In this document: positions 25,301 to 38,900 of the stretch, in pieces
Position numbering within the stretch: the first letter of the stretch is position 1
Layout: each line of letters opens with the position of its first letter
Source: Lanius collurio
Lineage: Eukaryota > Chordata > Aves > Passeriformes > Laniidae
NCBI GenBank assembly: GCA_020086605.1
Contig: JACBWW010000016.1
Location: 6,005,682 to 6,069,681, forward strand
Length of the DNA: 64,000 nucleotides
Direction of reading: 5' to 3'
Notes under the pieces: generated by a model
The model's database searches: none
What the model was told of the DNA's origin: nothing
What the model saw: only the letters and a program-made list of their open reading frames with translations
Translations under genes and position numbers: made by a program

Positions 25301-27787
25301 AAGTAGCTTCAGTAAGATATGTGCACATTTAGAGACAAGAAGGTCTCTGAATTTGACAGACTTTTTTATGGTTCTGAGTATATTTCAGTAGCCTATTAAT
25401 TTCTCTGCCTTAAGTCTCTCTTTTGCTGGCTGAATGCTAAATACTTACTTTAGTTGCAAAGGCAATAAAAGCTTCATGTTTGTACAAGTTTTTTCCCTAG
25501 ATGAGTCACTGCAGTTTCGTTATTTTATCTTTATAACCCAAAATAGTTATTTTTTGGTGCATATATTGAAATGAAAACCTCATTCAACATAAAATTTCAG
25601 AAGTGAATTCCCATTGCCTCAGTCCTTTACCTGGCTTATGGCATGTGCCTGTTTTGTAGCATCATTCCTTCATACTCTGTAGGTGTGTTGTGTTTCATGC
25701 AGTACCACTGTAACCAGTGCATTTCTTTGGTACAAAACTAACCATTATCTGTGACCAACCAGAATGTCTTGCACACGTAAGAAAATCCTGGAATTACTTA
25801 TTATGAGAATGGGGTCACCTACTGGTCATAACAAAATTTTCATTATTTTAAGCTGACTGTCATTTACATTAACTGGGATGTGCATAAGAACCTTTCTTAA
25901 TGACTTTGTGTTGTTTCAATTAAGTTGTTCTTAGATCAAATCAAATAATGGTAGGATTTGTTGATCTGCAAAACTGCCTTCCCCATATGGATTGGTAAGA
26001 GATTATCCCACCAGGGGTTTAGTATCCAGGAAATTAAAAAAAATATATCTGAATGACTAAATGTTTTCAAAAGGAGGAAACATCTATGATAATGAAACTG
26101 ATTCTATTTTAAAATGCAAGGGATCCTCTTGAAAGCCAGTACTAAGCACACTCAAAGAAAACATTGTGCACTAAACACTGTGCATTATGATTATGAAACT
26201 AGGTCTCATTTAATCCATCAATATTTTGGTATGTTTAATATTTAAAGAGTGTTTTTAAACCATTGTTCAGAAAACCCTAGGATAAAAATGATTTTGCAAA
26301 TAACAAAGCATACAAGAATGGAAGTTAATTTGACCTTTATCACTGTATTGTCATTAGTAAAATAAATTCAATTGCAGCAGTAGTGTGCATATATATGTAA
26401 TCTGTATCTTTTCAAAACAGGAGAATACATCAGAGCCTTTTCCATAATTTTGAGACTTTTACAAATCAATTGCATAATAAAATATGAGATTGTAATAAAT
26501 CCAGTTATGCATCCCAAATATATGCCAAATGTGTTCTCTTATTCAATAGAAAGAAAAGCAGATGGTTGGAGGAAATTTGTTTTCCCTGTAATCAGTAGAA
26601 CCAATTTAAAAAAGTACTTACAGAAGCTGACAGTGAGTCATCACCTTTGTTTCAGCATAATACAGGAAAAGTTCCTTTATCATGAGTGACCTGAATATAT
26701 GTTTTTCATTTTTAAGATGTATTTCGTAAATGAAAAATAATTAGAGAAAAATATACATGTGTTTAAAAAAGGTAATATGACTGTATTACATGATTTGAAA
26801 CAGCACCTTTCTGTCAGAGCTTGCCTGGGATTTGATTTCCCATGGGTTTTTTCTTAGGATTATGATTGCTACACTGGGTACGACGCATCCGAGCAGGAGT
26901 TCAGGGGCTACTGATTTGTGTAAAGAAACACACACTGAACTCGCACTTCTTTTACCCCTTCTGAGTTCTGTGTTATTTCAACACTGTGTATCTCACAGTA
27001 TTAGCAGCTTTCAAATAGATGCTATGTACTTTATACAGATGCTAAACCATACAGAGAGTATTTGTGAAAATTCTAGTAGCAGGCTGATGGTGGCTTCCTT
27101 TGGAAAGAGGTTTGAACTGTGCAGACTTGTGACTTGGGTACCTCACAGGCAAGTCCTTTATTTGTGCATTGAAATGATGGTACGGTCTTAAATGAAGGGA
27201 GTAACGTAATTTCCAACTCCTCAAATGTTTGTTATTCATTATGAGGATATACGATGAAAATATCGGGGTGATATTGTGTGTAAGGTGTTTTTTCTATCTG
27301 TTGGAGAACCTGATAGTAAAAAGACAAGCCACTGCAGTTAAAAGTCACCTTGGAAATCTGCTTTGTCACCTGAATCCATGTGATAAATTTAACCTATTAA
27401 GAGAAATCTGCTTAAAATAATTAATATCATTATATAGCCAAGTTCCTGTGAATTAGATGACTTTTCACCTCTCAGTAACCATATTTTTTTGGTGTTCCTA
27501 CTCACAGGGTTTCTTCAAGAGAGGAGTAGGACCTTAAACTTCTCATTGAATCTGAGGGCTGATTTTACAGAATTGCCACATACTGGGTTAGGTGATACCA
27601 ATTGCATCTTTCAAAGCATCTAGAATGCCAAATACTCAGAAAAAGGGAACTATTTAAAAGCAGATTCCTCAGGTGTGTAAAAACCCTTTAAATTTGTGGG
27701 GATACTGAGTTATGAGGACAACCAAAACACCAGCAAATGTAGCATAGCTAGCTTTGGGCAGCAGGATTAATAGTGCTGTGAATTCAC

Positions 27788-27848
27788 ATGTGTCATAGAC
27801 AAACTCCACCTGGCTTGTTCAAATGCTGTGAATGCCTCTATGACACAT
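27788..27848. repeat. 12-bp inverted repeat with 37-base spacer
   Basis: ATGTGTCATAGA at 27,788-27,799 is matched by its reverse complement TCTATGACACAT at 27,837-27,848. The spacer also holds GCTGTGAAT, which appears just upstream of the left arm as well. This could be a small stem or a decayed element end. Confidence 0.8.
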
Positions 27849-29700
27849 TAGTGTCACCCTGTGATAACGGTACAGGTACTCTCTGTACTTAGTTCTCCAC
27901 TAGGGAATACAGCTTTACATCCTGATGGTAAATTAATTGGTGGCTGTTGATTATTCACATGATACAGCCGAAAACTTCACAGAAAAAAGCTTATGAAGAA
28001 TTAAAAATGGGGTATCATGGCAGGTTTTTGAGGTGGCATTAAAGACTTGAGGCGTCACTTTGAATAATGGAGATAAAATGAAATAAAATGCTCTTTAGTT
28101 CACTGAGTTTCATCCATCTTATTTACCAAACAAGTTGGAGTCCAAGGGAAATCCTAATATATTGAATTGATGATTGCAGAAGGAGTGCTGTAAAATCTGC
28201 TTTTGCAATTGAGTTGAAAGTTATCTGAATTTCTGCTGCTCAGTTTTCCCTTCAGCTGAAACCCAGTAATCCTTCACTGCACACAGCAATGCTTCTAGTC
28301 CAGGGCAGACCAAGAAGTTGCTTACAACCCCTTTGGTTTCAATTAAAACTCAGGACTTCTTCCTCTTGTTAATAGTCCCCGTGTTTCCCCATGTTTCACA
28401 TCCCCATGTGATGGTCACCCCTCAGACAACTCAGACCCAGGTGCACAAACAAGGCTGTGCCCTACACAGCAGCATTGCCAGCCTTTTATGGTCTGAGCTC
28501 TGGTCCTCTCAGGAGTAAGAAAAGCTGGGTAGAGCTGTCAATACCAGGGAAACAATGTCTGATTTTATGAATACTCTTACTTCAGTTCAGCACTAAAAAT
28601 TATTGCAATAAATTTAATTTCTATATCTGCAAATGCTGCAACATGAAACATACAATTGCTGACAATCTGAATTTTTCATGCTGTCAACTGTTTGGATGAG
28701 CTCTCAGACTAGAGTTTGACATGTCTTCCTCAGTGGAGAACAAGGAGAGTTGTTTTGCCCAAGCATAACATGTTTATGCAGCAAATAATTTGTAGAGGTA
28801 TTTCTTTCACTGACATTCTTGCTACCTTGAACAGGCATAACTTTAATAAGCTCCCCCTTTGTAGTTGTACTTTTGTCTTCAGTTTCTTTTCTAGACTCTG
28901 AAAACTATTTTGTCTGCTTTGTAAGCTTAAGGCTGTGGTGTCTCCCAGACCTCTTAATGGTTATGGTGATGCATATTTGCTTTTCATCAGGAACAGCACA
29001 AGGGGAAATAATAAAAATTAAGCCTGCATACAAACTGTCCATCTGACTTTTCCCTTCTGCCCAGTCCTACACCCTCCACTGAAGGCAATCCCTCCTGCCT
29101 TGCACTGGGCTACTGGGAGAAAAGCCAAATGCTTCAGTTCAGTATAGCAAGGATAGGGAAGAAGTCACATTTTCTACACCGAGATCTGTGGCAAGGAGTC
29201 TTTGTAGTGCCCAAAGAAGACCCGAAGGTAAGAGAGTGTTGCTTGGCTGTCTGGGTCTCTTTGGGCCTTATTACATGGCTCAGGCCCCGGGCTTTTCCCT
29301 GTGTGAGGCACACTGCTGTGTGGGGCTGCTCCTGGGGCATTCAGGGCAGCTGTAGAGGGCCACTGGAGGTCTGAACTAGAACTAGGTAAATGCACAGGAG
29401 TTAGTTACACACTGTGAGATACAGGGCTTAAATGAGGATGCATATCTAGCAGAAACTTACCCAGTTGTACACTGTGAAAGAAAACAGAGAGTAAACGGAT
29501 TAAAACATGTTCAGAATCCAAGCTCGGATGCATACTTTTACAAATAATAACATTAATACTGTGCATTCAGGCAAGGGTAACATAATATTTCCTTAGTAGA
29601 AAAGGGGAAAAAAATGGTATTGAAACCCTCTGTATATTAGAAAAGTTCTTTTTTTCTCCTTGAGTGTTCAACATTTGGAGCTGTGTATTTATGGAGTTAA

Positions 29701-29740
29701 AACTTTGCATTTTAGAATCAAACTTTGCATTTTAGAATCA
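29701..29740. repeat. perfect 20-bp tandem duplication
   Basis: The unit AACTTTGCATTTTAGAATCA is present twice, back to back, without a mismatch. It is likely a young duplication in unique sequence. Confidence 0.92.
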
Positions 29741-31683
29741 CTACTTGTTTTCAATGTTAATAAATAAGTGCACTAAGCAAGAAAGTAAGATTTGTTTGCA
29801 GAGGGTGGATACTGTTTTAAACATTTGTTAAAGTGAAAATGGGCTGGGTATGAAAAGAAATCCTGTTTGTCCCTTTTTACTTTAAATTGTCTGTTCCATA
29901 GTATATCAATAAGTAATGATATAACTCATACTTAATCAAAATAATCTGGTCTGGAAAGTAAGACAATTTATAAGTGTATCATGTGTATCAGTGGCTCAGT
30001 AATCTGCTGTAGTTTGATTATCATGCATATGTTGCAAAATAATCAAGAACTTACGTAAGAGGCTAATACTGATCCCTGATATTTGAGCTTGTCTCCGTGT
30101 GTTTATATAACACTTCTTAATGTCTTAGGTTTTGCTGAAAAGTGCTGCTTTGACTGCAGCCTCTGTAAGATCTCTTTGCAAAATCAGTAAAAGCTGCAAA
30201 CTCTGAATGAAATGTTTGTACTGGAAGGTTGGAGGGCCACATGTTGACTGGTAAATTTTTAAACTCTCCTTCCATCAGTGGGAATGTGGCAGGGTCTTGG
30301 CAGCTCTCATGCCTCTGTAAGCTGCAACATACTGCTAACAAAGCCCAATCAGGAGGGCTTTTCTGTCAAGACAGCTAATTGCTTGGATCCTGCTTCTGTC
30401 AGTGCTTGCAATGCCTGCTCGGAGGCAAGTGCATTCATTGACCTGAAGCATGTATAAATTCTTCTCAAATTTCATTGATATTCTGTCTGAACAACTGAGA
30501 AAGAGGAAAAAATGGATTTCATTTTCTCACTAGGTCAGTGGAGATGATGACCATTTGAAGCAGCACAATGCTGCCAAATGATTGCCAGGCAGACTATTTC
30601 ATTGACAGCAGGTGCTCCAGCACAGTACTCAACACAAGCAGTCATTTACACACCGAGGGGGAGAGTGAGTTGCATTATTTTCTGGCATTGTGGAACCAAG
30701 CCTGTTGTGTCTGGGTGATCCTGTGCTTTGTTTATCATGGAACGATGAGATCTCGTGTTTCTGAGTCTTGCTGCCACAGGTTTTGGTGTAGTGCTCTGTG
30801 ATTCTGTCCCTTTGTGAAGGGAGGTGACACAGATGAAAGGCTGACTTTCTGGGGCTGTGCCCTGTTGTGTGAGGACGTGTGTGTGGGGTCTCTCTGGAGT
30901 CACCAAGGGGAGGGAGAGCAGTGTCAGTGCTGGGCTGAACCACGCCAAGGCGAGGGGACAGCTCTGCAGTTGCAGAAGGACTGAGAAAACTGGGCTCTCT
31001 GCAGAGGGGAAAACTCACTGCTCAGGCCATGTGTGGTTTAGGGGTAGATATTTCCACACTGCAGAAAAGAGAGGGTACCTTTATGCCATCAAACCATGGG
31101 GTTACTTGGATTTTTATAAATGTCTTGCCACAACTAGGCCAAAATTGGCAGGTATCACATACCTCATCACAAAATGCAGGTGTGTGTAAGATTTCATGGT
31201 TACTGACTGAATCCACATTTCTCTGAAAGTTTATTAATATAAAAAAAATCATGCTTTTGGCTGGAAATGGGTTTGATGATTATTGAATATCCTATGTAAA
31301 TCAGCTGCTGGTCTTTCTCTTCTGCAATATGGATATCTATAAACTAGGTCATACCTACCCCTTCTAGCTATTTCACTTGCTGACAGTCTTGCAGGAGAGA
31401 ACAAGATTAGGATGAAGACAGAAAATGAATTTCTGTTTCATCCCTGTAGGAAGGTTACCCCTGCCAGGTCTGGGTTTAGCTGTGTGGCTGGTCAGTGGCA
31501 GAAGTTCGTGCTTTCTAATGCTGGTTGTACTGAGCTTGATCTTGGAACAAAATGGTTTGGTTTCTGCTGATGTCAATCTGACTCCTTTTCAGAAGCACTA
31601 AATTCAATCAAGCAGAAAAAAAAAAATTGGCATGCTTTACCTTAATCTTTACCTTTATGATGTGGTGATTTTTTTCCCTTGTC

Positions 31684-31700
31684 TTTTTTTTTTTTTTTTT
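31684..31700. repeat. T homopolymer, 17 bases
   Basis: An uninterrupted run of T. No retroposed sequence with target duplication was evident beside it, so it is probably a simple homopolymer rather than a retrocopy tail. Confidence 0.85.
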
Positions 31701-34151
31701 AATAATTTGATTATTCATTTTTTCCTTTGATTGAATTTGACTTGATCACCTCCGCGTTGCATCAAAAAGTGTTTCAGACCTGAGGACAGCTTGACTTCTC
31801 CACATTCTTCCTTTTAACTTCCATCTCTAGATTTTAATGAGCATCCATCTGATTCTGCTCAAGCAGCAGCAGGTTATTATTTCTGCTGTGATACAGGTTT
31901 AATTGTGTGCCTCTGTTACTATGCTGAGATTCCTGGAATCTCTGTAACCACTTTGATGTAATGTAGGTTTAAAAATTGTGTGAGTTATATTTTTCCCTGA
32001 GAGGTAAGGAAAATGTTTTGTAATTCAGGCTGAAATTATAGAAGGGAAAAGGGAGGCAGTGAACATTTGTATCCTTTCTGATCCACTGGTGGTAGGAATT
32101 TCATCTGCAATGTTACAGAGACTTGCTTCTGGTAACGTGTCAAAGGATTTGTCATCATTGGCATCTTTGAGGCTGGGTTTTATTAGGTATTTGTAACCTC
32201 TTCCCCTTGATTTATTTTAACTGGTATCATCTCTTTTGACAACCAACATTATTGCAGCATTTTTTGCTGCTGGAAGTGCTGTGATTTACATAGCTGAAAA
32301 CCACATATCTTTGCTAAAGAGGAATTGCTCTTAAGGCTCTTTTAGTGGCAGGAAATCCAAAACCATCATTAAAATTCTCTGAAACAAATCTCTGTAGTTG
32401 ATTTTGGCTGTGTGGAGAAAGAGTTCCTGTTATTGCTGGGATCACTGTTGCTGTTCTATTGCAATAAAGTCTTACTTTGATTTCCATTTATATTAATTTC
32501 CTTTTACATATCTGTGGTGTGTGTTTTGGTGAGATTTTTTTCCCCATGAAATTATTAAGGGTTTCAAATCAAATAATGATTGCATTATGTAGAAATAATT
32601 TATGAAAAAAAAAAGTGGTCATAGGCCTAGTACAGATAAAGCAACAGTATATTAGGGAGTTTTCTGATAGCCCAGTTAAAATTATTTTCTATTGTTCTTT
32701 GAAAATAATAGAAGGAAGCTGCTGTGTAGCAGAAATTAAAATACCTTTTAATATAGAAAAAACCCTCAATTTTCTATTTTTGTTCTTGTAAATCTTTGAT
32801 CCTTAGCTTAAGAAGAGGGCATAACAATTTGTAAAATCAAAATATTAATATGAAAAATGTTTAAATTTCTCATTAAAAAAATCTGGAAAAGTCAGGGACA
32901 TCCATTTTAAACAAGAATGTCGTTGAATGAAGAATGGTGGAAAAAGATTTTATTTTTTTTTATGGGGAGATTTAATTCCTTCGATGAAGTAATGAAATTG
33001 CTTTTCTGTTTGAAGTATCTTTGTCACTTTCTATGTACCCAGCATATTATATTAACTATTTCTTTGATATATTTTTGCAGCTAAGTGGTTTTAATCCCTT
33101 TGAATCTCACAGTACTAATTTTGTGTTATACAGTGATTTAAACACAGCACTCTTTCAGAAATATCTGATTCCCGTCATTTAATATTTATATCTGAGAATC
33201 ATAATTTGTTTTTTCTTTTCCTGAGGATGATGTATAATTTCATTTGACATTTATCTTGATTCAAGAACAGTGTTAGTTCATTTCTGCTTGGCCTTGTAAT
33301 GTCTGTTATTTAGTGGAAGGGATTGTCTGCACCTCTGTATGAAACTAACCTGTTGACTTGCAAGATAATGCTCTTTTAAATTGAAGGATTTTCAATTTTC
33401 CTTTATAGGACACTATGTTGTTGATAACTTTACTTCAGATTCTGGATTGTGCACTGCTGGTTTAATAGCAGACAAGTTCAAATGTTGTATTTTTTACAAA
33501 ACACTTGTGAGCTATGTTTCCTCCTTTCACTTTTTGATGATCTAAAATTCAACTTTTCTACTTCAGCTAAGTTTAGGTTTTAGTATGCAGAAGGGTGGAC
33601 ATCTTTTATCAGGGAAAAGTATTTTTGTGTGTTTATTTTCTCTTATGGTTATGAAGATTCTTAAACCTTTCAAGTCCTTTTCTGGAAGGCCATGGCATTG
33701 ATGACTTATCCTCTTTCAAATTTAAGGACACAATTGAAGTTTCCCATGATCACTAGCACAGTCTGTTTGCTTTTTCTTCAGTGGTCTGCAGTTCCTTATT
33801 GTGTCTGTTGGTCTCAGAATCTTTTAGGTTTACAATGTGTGTGCAAAGGGGAAAATTAACTGGGCTGAGTGTGAAGTAACTGGGTAAGCTGAGCTTTTCT
33901 GAAGAGGAAGGCTGCTGTGTAGCCAGGAAATTACTCCAGCCTAGCAACAAAGATGAATTGCATCACTTCGATTGAGATAATGCTTAACTCTGGTATCAGA
34001 CCATAAACTCAGTCCTAATGTGACCCCTCTGTATGCACAGAAGATATGCAGAAAACAGAGGTTTCAGTGGGTTCGTGGGACTGCCTGAAATATTTTCATT
34101 GTTTGTGCTTAAGTGCAGTCTCTCCTTAACCTTTTCCACAAGAGCAACAAT

Positions 34152-34178
34152 TAAGTGTTAATCCCCAATTAACACTTA
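34152..34178. repeat. perfect 11-bp hairpin with 5-base loop
   Basis: TAAGTGTTAAT and ATTAACACTTA are exact reverse complements separated by CCCCA. It belongs to the same class of short-loop perfect inverted repeats as those at 40,088 and 48,436. Confidence 0.9.
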
Positions 34179-34739
34179 CAGTCCTCAGCAATGGAGGGCC
34201 TGCTTGTGTTAAATGCCTCTTTATTCCTAAAGTCAATGCTGCAGTTTCATTCTATGTTACCTATTAAAGGTAGAAATTAGTTTGGGACTACCTCTTAAAA
34301 TCTTCCAGTTGCTAACACATATCAGTTCACATCTTGGACTCAAATGCAGAAAGAAACTGCTCTGCTTCTAGCTCAAAATATTTCATTTTGCTTCTTCTCT
34401 AAAGCTTTTTCTTGAATTCCTTGTTTGTAATACCATTGGTTTAATGGTTTCTCCACTTAATTTTACTTTCAATTTATGCATCTTAATTTTAGATTATTTC
34501 AATTGGAGAGATTTGAAAAGCCCTAGAATTGTGTTTCTTAGCTATAATTTATACATTTAGACATGCTGTATTACAGAGATAAGTAGGGATTTTATTTTAG
34601 TCACTTTTTAAATTATGGTCAGAAAACTTGGCTACTTGTGATTTTTCTTTCAATTTTTTCTAATGAATTGTGTAGACTTGCTGCATGATATGCTTGTTGC
34701 TGATGCTTATAATTGCATATTGATCTATTTATTTTTCAG

Positions 34740-34842
34740 TGTGACTTTGTAATAGAAGATACTGAGGAATATTGTGATGATGCTCAGTAACCTCATGTTG
34801 GCAACTCCAAGGAAATTGTAATTAAATTGGCAGATGTGACTA
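34740..34842 (+). ncRNA. possible noncoding or alternative terminal exon
   Basis: A good acceptor (CTATTTATTTTTCAG) and a strong donor (A followed by GTAAGTAAC) bracket 103 bases. All three frames contain stops: frame 0 reads CDFVIEDTEEYCDDAQ and then TAA at 34,788-34,790, while the other two stop within the first 13 bases. It therefore cannot be an internal coding exon. It could be an exon of a long noncoding RNA, a terminal or stop-introducing alternative exon, or a chance pairing of splice signals. Confidence 0.2.
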
Positions 34843-37800
34843 GTAAGTAACTAAAGATACAATATTCTCAATTTGTGCTTAAATGTGAAAGAAAAGAGAA
34901 TTTTTGGTACATGAATGACCTGAAATGGTTGCAGTTATAATTCTTTATGCTGAATCCTCTTCAAATGTTATGCCTTTGTTGCCATGTAAGTAAAAATGTG
35001 TATTATGGTTATCAAGCCTGGGAACAAAGGATGAATTTAGACAACTCATTGTAGAAGCCATGTGAGTGAACTATTCAACACCTATTTATTGTGGATTTTA
35101 CAACTATAGTGGGAAGAAAAATGTTATATTTTATATATCATCTGAGATGTTGTTTGCTATATGATGCATACAGCATGAATTCCTGTATTTGTTTATTATT
35201 GTTGGAATACTTTTTATTGCAGGTATTTTTACAAAGTTTCAAATTGTTGCATAGCTCAAGGATGTGAATATTACAGTTTTAAGTATTCCTTCGAAAGATA
35301 AAAACAAGCAAACAAACAGACAAAACCCACCAAAAACTCAAACCACAAAAACCCCGTTGTCCCAGGCTGGTGTACTGTACCAATAAAATATGATCTCCAT
35401 TATAATAACCTACTCTATGAAGATTAAATGGTTTTGCAATTCAAACAAGGTAAAATTGGTTTAAAGCAAAATCAAACACTAGTTTGCTAGTTTAGGATTT
35501 GAATAGTGGAATGAGAAATCTTTTTTTATATTGCTATTGTGCACTGGTCAGCTAAGAAGTAATTGCTTTTTATAAGGCAAATTTGCTTTTACTTTTCCAA
35601 GGTAATGAAATGAACCTGAAACATTTCCTTTGAAATCAAAGTCACTATCACTCAAATGTCACCAGCAAATTTCCATCATATGGGTTCTGCAAATACATAA
35701 TGAGAAAGTAGTGCTTAGAAATGATTGACAGGATTCTATTAAAGAGCTTTACTGCACATTCATCCCTAATTATCTGTGTTGTAAATCAACAGTGATTTGA
35801 CTTTTTTTGATATTTACATGTTACTGACATGTACAGACAGACATCTGGATGCTGTTTGGAGAAGAATTGCTTGAAGATGTAAGTTGGAAACTGCAAATGC
35901 ATTGAGGGAAGAGGCTCTAGATTTTTTTTTAATACCTAATGAAATTCTGTGCAAACAAAGTATGCTCATTGACACAAGAAAGTCTTAAAATATGCAAAAT
36001 TATTCAAAGAAGGAAATAATCTAAGATAGAATCAAATCTTTAAACAGATATGTGTAAAGGTCTAACAAAGAAATTATTCCCAAGAGTAAAGATATTCCAT
36101 TGCATAAAATCAAAACTTCTTAAGGAAAAAATTATGTCAAATATAGTTTAGCTCCTCTCCAAGCTAATCATCAGTTCAGAAGAGGAGACTTTATTTGTGG
36201 TTAGGGAAATGCTTTTTAGGGGCAGAAGGACAAGGGATGTAAATTCAGTCACAGTGAGAGGGCAGCATACTTTTAACAAAATAGATATCAGAAGGAAACC
36301 TACAGTAGGGCCATTAAGTAGAACAATTTTCAAGCCCATCCCAATGACTCTGACATATTCCTCTTGCAGACAAGACTAGAGTGAGGGCTGTAAAGTTAAA
36401 AAGTTAATTTAACAAACATGGTTCATACAATTTAACAGCTTCTTGGCATTATCACGTGAAACTGTATTTAGAAGGCATTGTAAAAGTTGCTCAGCAACTG
36501 AGGAGGAAAACTAATAAATACAATAAATACCAGTAGGGCAACCACTGGCATGACTCTCATGACCCAATATTTAGCATATTGGGGAAGACTTATGTGGCAG
36601 AAGGGGAGGAAAATGATACTTTGTGCCAAATACAGTTTTAGCCATTGGAATTACCAATAACTTGGGAACTTCCAGTGACAATGGATGCCTCTTACAAGAG
36701 CTGAAGTGCAAACTGGCAACAGTGGGTGTCTGCTTTATAATGATCTGACCCAGGAACAGAATGACTGCTCTGTAAGAGCTTATTTGTATGTAACAAGTAA
36801 AAATGTACCTTATTCTGGAGATCATGGAAATTTGTTCATGAGGTTTTCGTGCTAGATCCTGCATTCAACTAAATTGAAAGTAATTTCAAAATGCCTGCAT
36901 ATCCTAGAACACAATACTTGACCCAATGGTAGCCTGAATACTACTGATCAAAAAAACTAATTTGTACCTCATCCAGACTGAAAATGAAGACTGTCAGACC
37001 TTAGTGCAAAGATTTTGACAGTGCTCTGCTCACTTAAAGAAATATGATTAAATTAATTAAAAGACTAAATTAAATTAGGAGAATAGAATAAAACCAGAGA
37101 AATTTACAGAATATTTGGTGAATTATATAGCCATGTATTATAAAGATCCCTTTTTACTTTTGAAAACAACAAATAAACCCAGCTCTTTTTCAGGGAGCAG
37201 TTAGATACTCTGTAATGTTATAAAACAAGTTTTAAACAAAGGAAAAGTACAAAAATCGAGAAATTATAAAGTAATGGTTAATAATTGCAGAAAGTAAGGT
37301 GATGAAAAAGGCACTAAAAATACCTAGGACTTGAAGGTTTTGGTTAAATGGGTATAGATTGATAATGGTATTGAGTTGATTTAATGTACTTGAAGTAACT
37401 AACATATTCTGTTACATTGAAATGGAATAGGTGTGTGCAATTACCACAGCCCAGGTGAGGATGAATTAAATTACACATCTGTATCACACTTGTGATTGGT
37501 GATGTAGTTAATAATACATGGAATGTAAATACACTAAGAAAATAATACATAAAATCATTGTATGGCAAATAACTGAATGAGCACAGCAAATGTTATGAAA
37601 ATTGGAAAAACATTCATTAAACCTACCTAATTTTCAGAGATTTCTTTCTAAAGATTGCTTTAAGAACAACTTGGACATTGGCATTTTGTTGGTTCTTATT
37701 GAGAAAAATGAAAAACATTTCCTTCAAAAGATCAAAAGAAAATCAACACTTTTTCCATTTGTTATGACTTAGAATCTTCCTCTTTACTGCAGCACATGCA

Positions 37801-38699
37801 AAATAATTGAATGATTGAAAAAAGGCTTGAATAATAGTGTTGAAATTGGGAAGTATAATTAATGACTCCTGAATAGACTTGATTGAAGATAAATCTTGCC
37901 AAGTTGGCTTGGTATAATTTTTAATGGGATTTAGACTGGCTGATACAGGCAATGGTGTTTTATGTGACAAATTCCTGTAAGCACTTATTTAAGATTTCAG
38001 GTGAGAAAACATAAGGATGCTAAGTCAAGTGGTGGATCTTGACTAAAAGGAATTCCTGAGTTAGTAGTTTTAGCAGTATTTGGGGTATTAATAATTTTTT
38101 TCAGACTAATATTTGGAACAGCTTTTTCATTGACCAGGAAGAAAATATAAAATTATTAAAAGTGATTGTGCAATGAACAGGTATTTGGAGGAATGATGAA
38201 AAATTATTACAAAATTGTACTGGTGTTGATCCGCAGTTAGTTGAATGTACACTGTTAAGGTGATGTTGCATCAAAGGATAATGTATTTTTTGGTGTTGAA
38301 AAAACCCCCAAACTACATTAGAGACATTATTTTTGTTGCATCTGTCACCTTTTAATCAAAATAGAGTATTGTATTCAGTTCTGGAGTCACCAGATCAAAA
38401 AGATATGAGTAAATTGACACAAGTTCATAAAGCCATGACAGTAATGCAAAATGTGTCAATGTTTCCTGGTGAAAGATAAAACATTTCATGCTGAGTGTCA
38501 GCAAGCCATGGTGCCTCTTAAAGTCCTGTATTGAAACAACTTATCAAGAGTATTCTACTAACAATATTTGAGGAAACTGAAAAACTCCAGTAATGTTGTT
38601 CCACTGCTCAGTTAATAAAGTACAATAAACTTTTACCAGTGCCTCTGTATCTGGCAAAGGAGAAATGTGAGGTCTGATTCTGCCACGCTGTGCTCCTTT

Positions 38700-38900
38700 T
38701 GTTAGAAAAGAGTTCTTTGTGTTTCTGGCTTCTAGTCTGCCCGAGCTGTCAGCAGCCCAGCCAGGCAGGGGGCTGCTGCTGCTGCTGTCCTGCCTTTCTC
38801 CAGGCAGCCCATGGCAGTGTGGAGCCAGGAGCAGCCACCGAAGCTCTTCTGAGATAATGAAGCCCCACGTGAACAGCAGCACTCAGCCTTCACAGCAGTG
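38700..38900. other. GC-richer patch with CTG repeat
   Basis: The patch is clearly richer in G and C than its flanks and contains five consecutive CTG units, CCCGAGCTG and a CACGTG E-box near 38,866. Open frames are present on both strands but have no splice or start context. It may be a small regulatory element or simply a compositional fluctuation. Confidence 0.35.

Larger units (their letters stand above)
17518..34739. other. long noncoding stretch, no gene recognised
   Basis: About 17 kb of AT-rich DNA. A 28-base segment at 20,535-20,562 lies between an acceptor (TTTCATCTTGCAG) and GTAAAC and would continue the frame of candidate exon B (LLHSAGEAE), but its small size makes it unconvincing. 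An AATC microsatellite of four units lies at 22,362-22,377, a 20-bp tandem duplication at 29,701-29,740, a 12-bp inverted repeat around 27,788-27,848, and a T run of 17 at 31,684-31,700. GC-richer patches are at 29,240-29,380 and 30,640-31,000. No RNA gene or promoter was seen. Confidence 0.5.

Noticed and set aside
26832..27191. 119-codon open frame on the plus strand
   Set aside because: No splice or start context, and a translation rich in Ser, His and Leu without any recognisable motif.
29143..29228. Segment before a GTAAGAG donor with an open frame (YSKDREEVTFSTPRS onward)
   Set aside because: The donor is good, but the upstream AG lacks a pyrimidine tract, and two other frames are equally open.
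30629..31018. 129-codon open frame on the minus strand
   Set aside because: Low-complexity Pro/Ser/Thr/His composition in a GC-richer patch, and an overlapping frame is also open. Nothing supports translation.
31684..31700. T run considered as the tail of a retroposed gene copy
   Set aside because: No coding remnant or flanking duplication was found next to it.
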